DNA of 6,293 bases from DATBDE01 sp036270095. Its GTDB lineage: Bacteria > Actinomycetota > Thermoleophilia > Solirubrobacterales > Solirubrobacteraceae. Of this stretch, positions 1-5,797 are shown one piece after another (within the stretch, counting starts at the first letter, position 1; the number at the start of each line of letters is the position of its first letter). The notes beneath the pieces are model-generated. The model saw only the letters and a program-made list of their open reading frames with translations. It was not told the origin of the DNA and searched no databases. The position numbers were made by a program, and so were the translations under genes. The stretch covers positions 1 to 6,293 of the forward strand of contig DATBDE010000121.1 of the NCBI GenBank assembly GCA_036270095.1, read 5' to 3'.

Positions 1-681
1 GTCATGCGCAAGGTGCGCGAGCAGGACCTGCCGCTCTCGCTGTCGCTGGGGGTCCTGGGCCTGAACGGCCTGACCGCCTACTTCGGCCTGCTCGACGTCG
101 GCGGCCCCGAGCCCGACCAGACCGTCGTCGTCTCGGCCGCCGCTGGGTCGGTCGGCAACGTGGTCGGGCAGATCGCGCGCATCCAGGGCTGCCGCGCGGT
201 GGGGATCGCGGGCGGGGAGGAGAAGTGCCGCTGGCTTACCGAGGAGCTCGGCTTCGATGTCGCCGTCGACTACAAGGCCGGCGACGTCCGCGCCGCCCTG
301 CGCGAGGCCGCGCCGGACCGCATCGACGTCTTCTTCGACAACGTCGGCGGGGGGATCCTCGAGGCCGGCCTCTCGCGCCTGGCCCGCGGCGCCCGCGTCG
401 TGCTCAGCGGCGCGCTCTCCCAGTACAACGCCACCGAACCCCCGCCCGGCCCTCGGAACTACATGAACCTGCTGGTCATGCGCGCCTCGATGACCGGCTT
501 CGTGATCTTCGACTACGCCGACCGCTACCCGGAGGCGGCCCAGCAGCTCGGCGCCTGGCTGCGCAGCGGCGAGCTGCGTTCGCGCGAGCACGTGGTGCAG
601 GGCGACATCGCGCAGTTCCCCGACGTCCTGCTCGGCCTGTTCCGGGGCGACAACACCGGCAAGCTGGTGCTGGCACTGTGA
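1..681 (+). CDS. NADP-dependent MDR oxidoreductase, CurA / leukotriene B4 12-hydroxydehydrogenase-like (5' end missing)
   Basis: The visible 226 codons are the C-terminal two thirds of a medium-chain dehydrogenase/reductase of the zinc-independent type. Family members reduce activated C=C bonds of enones, using NADPH, in the cytoplasm. The segment LGVLGLNGLTAYFGLLDVG (about residues 15-33, counting from the ATG at nucleotide 4) is a hallmark of this subfamily. It is followed by the Rossmann dinucleotide-binding turn SAAAGSVGNVVGQ (about 44-56) and the NADP-contacting stretch GIAGGEEKC. No structural zinc-lobe cysteines are seen. The family is usually about 330-345 residues, so roughly 110 residues lie upstream of the window; the in-frame ATG at nucleotide 4 is therefore probably internal. 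Its TGA overlaps the GTG of the HxlR gene, implying co-transcription. The exact substrate cannot be read from the sequence. Confidence 0.93.
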   Translation, partial: VMRKVREQDLPLSLSLGVLGLNGLTAYFGLLDVGGPEPDQTVVVSAAAGSVGNVVGQIARIQGCRAVGIAGGEEKCRWLTEELGFDVAVDYKAGDVRAALREAAPDRIDVFFDNVGGGILEAGLSRLARGARVVLSGALSQYNATEPPPGPRNYMNLLVMRASMTGFVIFDYADRYPEAAQQLGAWLRSGELRSREHVVQGDIAQFPDVLLGLFRGDNTGKLVLAL

Positions 682-1148
682 CCACCGAGGACCTACGCCA
701 CGACCTCGAGCACCGCTTCGAGGCCGACTCGGTCGGCCGCACGCTGGCGCTGCTGGGCGAGCGCTGGACGCTGCTGATCCTGCGCGAGGCCTTCTTCGGC
801 GTGCGCCGCTACGGCCAGCTGGCGCGCAACCTGGGCATCCCGCGGCCGACGCTCTCGGCCCGACTGCGCACGCTGGTCGACGCCGGCCTGCTCGAGCGCG
901 CGCGCTACGCCACCGACCCCGACCGCTACGAGTACCGCCTGACCCCTGCGGGCATCGACCTCTTCCCGTCCATCGTCGCGCTCATGCGCTGGGGCGACGC
1001 GCACCTCGTCGGCCCCGACGGCCCGCCGATCGTGCTGCGCCACCACGCCTGCGGCGCCATCGCCGACCCGCACCTGACCTGCGCGCACTGCGGCGGCGAG
1101 GTCACGGCCCGCACCGTCACCCCGGAGCGCGGGCCCGGCTTCCGCTGA
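678..1148 (+). CDS. HxlR-family winged-helix transcriptional regulator
   Basis: This 156-residue protein starts at a GTG whose last two bases are part of the upstream stop (GTGA), so translation is probably coupled to the oxidoreductase. The open frame continues upstream, but that part is an antisense-like Arg/Pro-rich shadow. Residues 19-100 fit the HxlR fold: VGRTLALLGERWTLLILREA (helix 1 region), FFGVRRYGQLARNLGI, then the recognition segment RPTLSARLRTLVDAGLL and a wing ending YRLTPAGIDLFP. HxlR proteins bind DNA as dimers, and many control neighbouring redox or detoxification genes; regulation of the adjacent oxidoreductase is an inference. The C-terminus carries a possible metal or structural knuckle (H122, H123, C125, C135, C138). 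The Cys that often precedes the VxRTL motif is replaced: residues 17-18 are Asp-Ser. The last 32 bp overlap the convergent DoxX gene. Confidence 0.93.
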   Translation: MTTEDLRHDLEHRFEADSVGRTLALLGERWTLLILREAFFGVRRYGQLARNLGIPRPTLSARLRTLVDAGLLERARYATDPDRYEYRLTPAGIDLFPSIVALMRWGDAHLVGPDGPPIVLRHHACGAIADPHLTCAHCGGEVTARTVTPERGPGFR

Positions 1149-1518
1149 GGCGCGTGTCGAGCGCGTAGGCGCCCGGCCCCTTCCAGAACAGGAACAGGCA
1201 CAGGACGAGCTCGGCCGGGGCCAGGGTCAGGCTGATCGGCTCGCCCAGGGCGAGCCCGGAGACGACGATCGCCCCGACCATGTCCGCGGCGAGCACGAGC
1301 GCGGCCGGGCGCGTGGCCAGGCCGAGGATCAGCAGCAGGCCGCCGACGATCTCGATCACCCCGATGACGACCACGAACGCGGCGGGCGCGGGCAGGCCGT
1401 AGTCCCGGAAGGAGTCGACCTCGCTCGCATGGTTGACGAATTTCCCCAGGCCGAAGACCACGAAGACGCCGCCGCCCACCACGCGGGCGGCGAGCGCCGC
1501 CAACGCGCTTACCTCCAT
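1117..1518 (-). CDS. DoxX-family small integral membrane protein
   Basis: A 133-residue protein with about four hydrophobic segments (roughly residues 8-24, 46-66, 70-90 and 96-112). The first helix ends in FVVFGLGKFVNH, a DoxX-type signature. The following DYGLPAPA stretch, the IGVIEIVGGLLLILGLATRPAAL block and the late LAPAELVL stretch also fit DoxX/DoxD-like proteins. Some family members are linked to terminal oxidase or thiol redox complexes, but most are uncharacterised, so no reaction is assigned. The ATG at 1518 is chosen because it sits just before the first membrane helix and has a GGGGG Shine-Dalgarno-like run 2-3 bases upstream; an ATG 26 codons further upstream adds a non-family leader and lies in the divergent control region. 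The gene is convergent with the HxlR gene, overlapping its last 32 bp, and divergent from the PspC gene. Confidence 0.88.
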   Translation of the reverse strand: MEVSALAALAARVVGGGVFVVFGLGKFVNHASEVDSFRDYGLPAPAAFVVVIGVIEIVGGLLLILGLATRPAALVLAADMVGAIVVSGLALGEPISLTLAPAELVLCLFLFWKGPGAYALDTRLSGSRARAPG

Positions 1519-1637
1519 GACCCCCAGTCTCGCGCACGGGTATTGCGTTTCGGGAAATCGCGTCCCGAGGGCACCTAGGGTCCGACTGCGGGTCATTCCG
1601 GATGGTCGGAACGCCGTCTCGACGGCAACCTGCTCGC
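1519..1637. promoter_or_regulatory. Divergent intergenic control region (DoxX / PspC-operon) with two short inverted repeats
   Basis: This 119-bp gap must hold the promoters of the leftward DoxX gene and the rightward four-gene envelope-stress operon. Two exact 6-bp inverted repeats are visible: TCGGGA at 1550-1555 with TCCCGA at 1563-1568 (7-nt spacer), and TCCGAC at 1581-1586 with GTCGGA at 1605-1610 (18-nt spacer). A TAGGGT hexamer at 1576-1581 could be a plus-strand -10, but I find no convincing -35 at the right distance. The region is less GC-rich around 1540-1560 than the flanking genes. Autoregulation by the operon's own response regulator is common in LiaR-like systems and is only a guess here. 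Short GC-rich inverted repeats arise readily by chance in such DNA. Confidence 0.4.
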
Positions 1638-2663
1638 ATGACCCAGCCGCCCCTCACCCAGCCCTCCCCGCCGCCGCCCCAGCCGCCGCGGCCCAAGCGC
1701 CTCCTGCGCAGTCGCACCGACCGCCTCCTCGGCGGCGTGTCCGGCGGCCTCGGCTCGTACTTCGGCGTCGACCCGATCATCTTCCGGGCGATCTTCGTCG
1801 TGCTCGCCTTCGTCGGCGGCGTGGCCTTCATCGCCTATCCGATCCTGTGGATCTTCGTCCCCCGCGACGACGGGTTCGGCAACCCCGAGCCACTGCCGGT
1901 ATGGCGCCTGTTCGGCGGGGGAGGCGGCACGCCCCCGACCGCCGGCCGCGTGTTCGGGGTCCTCGGCATCGTGCTCGCGGCGCTCGTCGCCGCCGCCGTG
2001 TTGTTCGTCCTGTCGGGCTGGGTGACCGCGGTCGGAGGCGGCGTGATCGTCGCCGGCGTCGTGGTCGTGCTCGGCCTGCTCGCCATCGGCGGCGCGTTGA
2101 CCGGGCGGCGCGCCGCGCGCTGGCTCGTGCTGCCCGCGCTCGTGCTCGCCCTGCCCAGCGGCATCGTCGCCGCCGCCGGCGTGAAGTTCGAAGGCGGCTA
2201 CGGCGAGCGCGACTACCGCCCGGCCGGCGTCGCCGCGCTGCCCGCCGACGGCTACAAGATCTCGGCCGGCTCGATGTGGATCGACCTGCGCGACCTGCAC
2301 CTCGCGCCCGGCACCACCACGAAGCTGCCGGTGCACGTCGGCGTGGGCGAGGCGACCGTGCTCGTGCCCGAGAACGTCTGCCTGCAGGGCCGCGCCAAGA
2401 GCGGCGCCGGTGTGGTCAACGTCCTCGGCCACCAGCAGAACGGCTTCGACCTCGACTACAGCGTCGGCGGCGCCACCAGCAGCTCGCCGCGGCTCCAGCT
2501 CGACGCCGACGTCGGCATGGGCGCCTTCGAAGTCGTCCACAACCCGGATGAGGCCCGCTTCGGCGGCCCGCGCCAGAGCTTCGGCCCGCCCGGCTTCCAC
2601 CGGGACGACGGCGACCGCTTCCCGCTCACCAACCGGGCCTGCAGCGAGGGGCCGACGGGGTGA
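1638..2663 (+). CDS. PspC-domain membrane protein with LiaF/toastrack-like C-terminal domain
   Basis: This 341-residue protein probably senses or modulates envelope stress. After a Pro/Gln-rich cytoplasmic start (residues 3-19), residues about 20-79 form a PspC domain: LLRSRTDRLLGGVSGGLGSY, FGVDPIIFRAIFVVL, then a helix ending YPILWIFVPRD. Three more hydrophobic segments follow (about 105-125, 129-151 and 162-181). Residues about 205-300 are a polar beta-rich region with recurring Gly-Val patterns (VGVGEATVLVPENV, GAGVVNVLG, DADVGMGAFEVVHN), as in the C-terminal domain of LiaF and toastrack/DUF4097-like proteins. A hydrophilic tail of about 40 residues ends the protein. In LiaF the C-terminal domain restrains the kinase, and that role is inferred here. 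I start at the ATG at 1638. An in-frame ATG at 1602 would add 12 residues; neither has a strong Shine-Dalgarno. The stop overlaps the next start (GTGA). Confidence 0.88.
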   Translation: MTQPPLTQPSPPPPQPPRPKRLLRSRTDRLLGGVSGGLGSYFGVDPIIFRAIFVVLAFVGGVAFIAYPILWIFVPRDDGFGNPEPLPVWRLFGGGGGTPPTAGRVFGVLGIVLAALVAAAVLFVLSGWVTAVGGGVIVAGVVVVLGLLAIGGALTGRRAARWLVLPALVLALPSGIVAAAGVKFEGGYGERDYRPAGVAALPADGYKISAGSMWIDLRDLHLAPGTTTKLPVHVGVGEATVLVPENVCLQGRAKSGAGVVNVLGHQQNGFDLDYSVGGATSSSPRLQLDADVGMGAFEVVHNPDEARFGGPRQSFGPPGFHRDDGDRFPLTNRACSEGPTG

Positions 2664-2845
2664 AGCGTGGCGTCGACATCCCCGCGCTGGTCGGCGGGCT
2701 GGTCACGGTCGGGCTCGGGCTGCTGCTCCTGCTCGACCGTGTCTCGGTCCTCCACCTCGGCTTCGGCTGGCTGTGGCCGGCGCTGCTGGCAGCGGTCGGG
2801 ACCTTCCTGATCGCCAGCGGCATGTCCGGCTCGCGGCGCCAGTAG
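2660..2845 (+). CDS. Small two-helix membrane protein, LiaI/LiaF-type transmembrane region (DUF5668-like)
   Basis: A 61-residue protein beginning at a GTG that overlaps the PspC gene's stop codon, so it is probably translationally coupled. It consists almost entirely of a membrane hairpin: helix 1 about residues 9-25 (LVGGLVTVGLGLLLLLDR), a short loop with VLHLGFGWLWP, and helix 2 about residues 38-54 (WPALLAAVGTFLIASGM), followed by a short basic tail. The pattern LLLL-x-x-x-(7-10 residues)-WPxLL is that of the LiaI/LiaF transmembrane module found with PspC and toastrack proteins. The kinase encoded next has the same type of hairpin at its N-terminus, so the small protein may pair with, or compete for contacts in, the sensor complex; that is inference. 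The gene ends in TAG, 15 bp before the kinase start and in the same frame. Confidence 0.8.
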   Translation: MKRGVDIPALVGGLVTVGLGLLLLLDRVSVLHLGFGWLWPALLAAVGTFLIASGMSGSRRQ

Positions 2846-2860
2846 CGCGATCATCTGAGG

Positions 2861-3928
2861 ATGGCCACCGCCGCGCCCCCCGCCGAGGACGAGCGCGAGC
2901 GCGCCCCGCGCCGCGGGCGCGGCAGCCGCCGCGTCGCCGTCGGCGCTGCCCTGCTCGCGCTCGCGTTCCTGCTCGCGCTGCGCCAGCTCGGCCTTCTGTT
3001 CCCCGACCACGTCGTGTGGCCGGTGATGCTCGCCGCGGCGGGCGTGGCGCTGATCTGGCGCCAGTGGGGCGGCCGCAGCCGCCCGGCCCCGCCGCCCACC
3101 ACCGCGGGCCCCGCGGCGACGCAGGCCGCCCCCGAGCCGGCCTTCAGCGACGAGCGCGCGGCGCTGCGCACGCTGTACCGCGGCGGCTTCGGCGTGGCCC
3201 TGATCGTCGGCGCCGGGCTGCTGTTCCTCTACGCCAACGGCGCCCTGTCGGGCCTCGGCGACGTCGCCCTGACCGCGCTCGTGGCCATCGTCGCCCTCGG
3301 CCTCATCCTCGCGCCGTTCTGGTGGCGCCTCGGCAACACGCTGGCCGCCGAGCGGGCCGAGCGCATCCGCTCCCAGGAGCGCGCCGAGGTCGCGGCCCAC
3401 CTGCACGACTCGGTCCTGCAGACGCTGGCGCTGGTCCAGCAACGTGCCGACGACCCGAAGACCGTGGCCACGCTGGCGCGCCGCCAGGAGCGCGAGCTGC
3501 GCGACTGGCTGCGCGGCCGCCCGCCCACGGCCGAGCGCGAGTCGTTCTCCGCCGCCCTCGAGGCCGCCGCCGAGGAGGTCGAGGAGGCCCACGGCGTGCG
3601 CATCGACGTCGTGGCGGTGGGCGACCACCCGCTCGACGAGCGGGCCGAGGCGCTGGTCGCGGCGGCGCGCGAGGCGCTGACCAACGCGGCCAAGTTCGCC
3701 GGCGACGCCGGGCCGGTGTCGGCCTACGCCGAGGCCTCGCCCCGGCGCGTCCAGGTCTTCGTGCGCGACCGCGGGCCCGGCTTCGCGCTGGACGCGGTGC
3801 CGCCCGACCGCCGCGGCGTGCGCGAGTCGATCGTCGGCCGCATGGCCCGCCACGGCGGCACGGCGACCCTGCACACCGCGCCCGGCCAGGGGACCGAGGT
3901 CGAGCTCACGCTGGAGGACGGCGAGTGA
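2861..3928 (+). CDS. Sensor histidine kinase, HisKA_3 (NarL/LiaS-type), with intramembrane-type sensor region
   Basis: This 355-residue kinase is the probable partner of the response regulator that follows. A basic N-terminus leads into a membrane hairpin (about 25-41 and 50-66, with LGLLFPDHVVWPVMLAAAG between and within), a Pro/Ala-rich linker (72-94), and a second helix pair (about 110-126 and 132-153). There is no sizeable extracytoplasmic domain. The dimerisation/phosphoacceptor motif is ERAEVAAHLHDSVLQTL (173-189), with H182 the expected phosphorylated residue. The ATPase domain shows the N box REALTNAAKFA (270-280, N275), the G1 box DRGPG (303-307), RRGVRESIVGRMARHGG (317-333), and GQGTEVEL near the end. 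The start is the ATG at 2861. TGAGG directly abuts it, too close for a normal Shine-Dalgarno, but no better start is near. The TGA overlaps the regulator's GTG. The ligand cannot be read from the sequence. Confidence 0.94.
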   Translation: MATAAPPAEDERERAPRRGRGSRRVAVGAALLALAFLLALRQLGLLFPDHVVWPVMLAAAGVALIWRQWGGRSRPAPPPTTAGPAATQAAPEPAFSDERAALRTLYRGGFGVALIVGAGLLFLYANGALSGLGDVALTALVAIVALGLILAPFWWRLGNTLAAERAERIRSQERAEVAAHLHDSVLQTLALVQQRADDPKTVATLARRQERELRDWLRGRPPTAERESFSAALEAAAEEVEEAHGVRIDVVAVGDHPLDERAEALVAAAREALTNAAKFAGDAGPVSAYAEASPRRVQVFVRDRGPGFALDAVPPDRRGVRESIVGRMARHGGTATLHTAPGQGTEVELTLEDGE

Positions 3929-4566
3929 ACCCGAGCGTCGTCATCGTCGACGACCACGAGCTGTTCCGCGCCGGCGTGCGCTCCGAGCTCGCCGCCCACG
4001 TCGAGGTCGTCGGCGACGCCGACGGCGTCGAGAGCGCCGTGCCGGCGATCCTCGCCACCGAGCCCGACGTCGTCCTGCTCGACGTGCACATGCCGGGCGG
4101 CGGCGGGGTGGAGGTCATCCGCCAGGTGGCCAAGGTGCGGCCCGAGCAGCGCTTCCTCGCCCTCTCGGTCTCCGACGCCCCCGACGACGTCATCGCCGTC
4201 ATCCGCGCGGGCGCACGCGGGTATGTGACCAAGTCGATCACCCCGGCCGAGCTCGCCGACGCCGTGCGGCGCGTGGCCGACGGCGACGCCGTGTTCTCGC
4301 CCCGCCTGGCCGGCTTCGTGCTCGACGCCTTCGCGGGCGCGCTGCCCGCGAGCCAGGTCGATCCCGAGCTCGACCAGCTCACCGCCCGCGAGCGCGAGGT
4401 CCTCCAGCACATCGCGCGCGGGTACATGTACAAGGAGATCGCGTTGCGGCTCGGCATCAGCGCCAAGACGGTGGAGGCCCACGTCAGCGCCGTGCTGCGC
4501 AAGCTCCAGCTCTCCAACCGCCACGAGCTCAGCCGCTGGGCGGCCGAGCGCCGGCTCGTCGACTGA
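3925..4566 (+). CDS. NarL/LuxR-type two-component response regulator (LiaR-like)
   Basis: A 213-residue transcription factor that starts at a GTG overlapping the kinase stop. The receiver domain (about 1-120) has the acidic pair D9-D10, the phosphoacceptor D53 in LLDVHMPGGGG, the switch serine S81 in LALSVSD, and K103 in GYVTK. The C-terminal LuxR helix-turn-helix domain (about 150-213) shows LTAREREVLQHIARGYMYKEI and LGISAKTVEAHVSAVLRKL. All key residues are intact. Upstream in the same frame is a long Arg/Ala/Pro-rich open stretch, which is a shadow of the kinase gene. The regulator is expected to be phosphorylated by the adjacent kinase; its target genes are unknown, and the PspC operon promoter is a reasonable candidate. 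The last 38 bp overlap the end of the convergent MFS gene. Confidence 0.95.
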   Translation: MNPSVVIVDDHELFRAGVRSELAAHVEVVGDADGVESAVPAILATEPDVVLLDVHMPGGGGVEVIRQVAKVRPEQRFLALSVSDAPDDVIAVIRAGARGYVTKSITPAELADAVRRVADGDAVFSPRLAGFVLDAFAGALPASQVDPELDQLTAREREVLQHIARGYMYKEIALRLGISAKTVEAHVSAVLRKLQLSNRHELSRWAAERRLVD

Positions 4567-5716
4567 TCGTTGTCGTCAGCCCGACGCCGAGCGCGGCGCA
4601 CGCGGCCGCCGCCCAGAACCCGGCCGGGTAGCCCGCAAGCGCAGCAACCGCGCCGACGAGCGGCCCGCCCAGCCCGACGCCGATGTCGAAGAACGCGGTG
4701 AAGATGCCGACGGCGCCGCCGCGGCGGTCGTCGCCGGTGCGGTTGACGACGATCAACGCCAACGAGGGGAAGAGGGTCGAGAAGCCCATGCCCATGACCA
4801 CCGCGCCGGCCAGGGCGACGACCAGCGACCCGGCGGCGGCCAGCAGCGCCAGACCGGCCGCCTCCGCCACCCCGGCCGCGATCGCGGTCGTGCGCCCGCC
4901 GAAGCGGTCCGGCAGCCGCCCGAGCAGCAGCCGCGTGCCCACCACCGCGGCTGCGAAGGCGGTGAACACGCTGGCCCCGTGGCCGACGCCGAGGCGGTCG
5001 AGGTCGAGCACGATGAAGCCGGCCAGCGCGCCGTAGCCGACGTTGGCCAGCGCCAGCGCGATGCCGGGGCGCAGCACCTCCGGCGGGACGAGCGGACCGC
5101 GCGCCGGCGGCTCGGGCGCAGGGCCGCCGCCGGGCTGGCGCGTGGCGATCACGGCGCCGAGCAACGGAGCGAGGGCCGCGAAGGCCCACACGAGCGAGTA
5201 GCCGCCGGCCTGGAACAGCCCCTCGCCGATCAGCGGCCCGGCCGACAGCGCGCCCCATACCGCGAGCCCGAACAGCCCGATGGCCTGTCCGCGCCGGGCC
5301 ACCGGCGCGATGTCGACCACCCAGGTCGCGCCCGCGGTGAACACCGCGCCCTCGCCCGCGCCGAGCACCAGCCGCGCGACCAGCAGGCCGGGCACGCCGG
5401 CGGGAACGAAGTACAACGCGCCGGCCGCGGCCACGAGCAGCGCGCCGCCCAGCACCACGACGCGCCGTCCGTGCCGGTCGGCCAGCCGGCCCGCCACCGG
5501 GCGTGCCACGACGGCCGTGAAGGCGAACGCGCCGGTGACCACGCCGACCCACACGTCGCCCGCAGCGAGCGGCCCGTGCACGTAGCGCGGCAGCACCGGC
5601 AGCACGCACCCGACGCCCAGGAACGCGAGCAGCGCGGCGACGAACACGCCTGCGAACGCGACGAACGAGCGTGCCGGCGCACGCTCCGAAACCGCGGAGA
5701 CCTCCACAGGGCACAC
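4529..5716 (-). CDS. Major facilitator superfamily transporter (DHA1-like efflux type)
   Basis: A protein of about 395 residues with the hydrophobicity of a 12-helix MFS permease. Loop 2-3 carries motif A, ARPVAGRLADRHGRR (71-85). It is followed by the segment RLVLGAGEGAVFTAGATWVV (115-134) with ARRGQAIGLFG. A degenerate motif A copy, GRLPDRFGGR (266-275), sits in the second half. A Pro/Gly-rich central loop lies at about 194-217. Proton-coupled export of small molecules or drugs is typical of this type; the substrate is unknown. The frame stays open far upstream across rpmG, so the start is a choice between GTG codons at 5716 and 5707. I prefer 5716, because GGAGAGG lies about 10 nt upstream of it. 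The gene is divergent from rpmG and convergent with the response regulator, overlapping its last 38 bp with no room for a terminator. Confidence 0.93.
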   Translation of the reverse strand: MCPVEVSAVSERAPARSFVAFAGVFVAALLAFLGVGCVLPVLPRYVHGPLAAGDVWVGVVTGAFAFTAVVARPVAGRLADRHGRRVVVLGGALLVAAAGALYFVPAGVPGLLVARLVLGAGEGAVFTAGATWVVDIAPVARRGQAIGLFGLAVWGALSAGPLIGEGLFQAGGYSLVWAFAALAPLLGAVIATRQPGGGPAPEPPARGPLVPPEVLRPGIALALANVGYGALAGFIVLDLDRLGVGHGASVFTAFAAAVVGTRLLLGRLPDRFGGRTTAIAAGVAEAAGLALLAAAGSLVVALAGAVVMGMGFSTLFPSLALIVVNRTGDDRRGGAVGIFTAFFDIGVGLGGPLVGAVAALAGYPAGFWAAAACAALGVGLTTTISRRAGARPPSG

Positions 5717-5797
5717 GCTAGACTGGCCTCTCCGCGCCGGCTGGCGTAGTTGTCTGCTGCCGCCGGCCGATTGCCCACTACGACCCGGGATTCGCAA
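5717..5797. promoter_or_regulatory. Divergent leader region between MFS transporter and rpmG
   Basis: These 81 bp separate the two divergent starts. On the plus strand a TAGACT hexamer at 5719-5724 could be the -10 element for rpmG-secE, giving a leader of roughly 65-70 nt. No recognisable -35 stands at 16-19 nt upstream, and any -35 would fall inside the MFS coding sequence. Just before rpmG, CGGGA at 5786-5790 is a weak Shine-Dalgarno at a normal distance of 7 nt. On the minus strand GGAGAGG at about 5727-5733 probably serves the MFS start. I looked for a tRNA here, since tRNA genes are often near rpmG-secE, and found none. Confidence 0.35.

Noticed and set aside
225..677. Upstream extension of the HxlR frame inside the oxidoreductase gene
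   Set aside because: It is an Arg-rich shadow without family similarity; the HxlR fold starts after the GTG at 678.
1596..1640. ATG at 1602 as the PspC-protein start, and the ATG at 1596 as the DoxX start
   Set aside because: Each adds residues with no family resemblance, and the two candidate proteins would nearly abut, leaving no promoter space. The internal ATGs at 1638 and 1518 fit the families better, though the 1602 start cannot be fully excluded.
926..3874. Long minus-strand open frames across the HxlR, PspC, kinase and regulator genes
   Set aside because: In very GC-rich DNA stops are rare in antisense frames. These translations are Arg/Gly/Ala/Glu/His-rich with no recognisable domains, while the plus-strand proteins show intact motifs.
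2410..3924. Long plus-strand open stretch in frame with the response regulator, which would give a 718-residue fusion
   Set aside because: The extra 505 residues are Arg/Ala/Pro-rich low-complexity translation of the PspC, hairpin and kinase genes in another frame. The regulator begins naturally at the GTG overlapping the kinase stop.
3906..5714. 602-residue minus-strand open frame overlapping the MFS and regulator genes
   Set aside because: It is the +1 shadow of the MFS gene, dominated by Arg-rich sequence; the neighbouring frame carries clear MFS motifs.
5717..5797. A tRNA or structured leader upstream of rpmG
   Set aside because: tRNAs are often close to rpmG-secE, but I find no T-arm consensus or cloverleaf pairing, and no clear attenuator hairpin.
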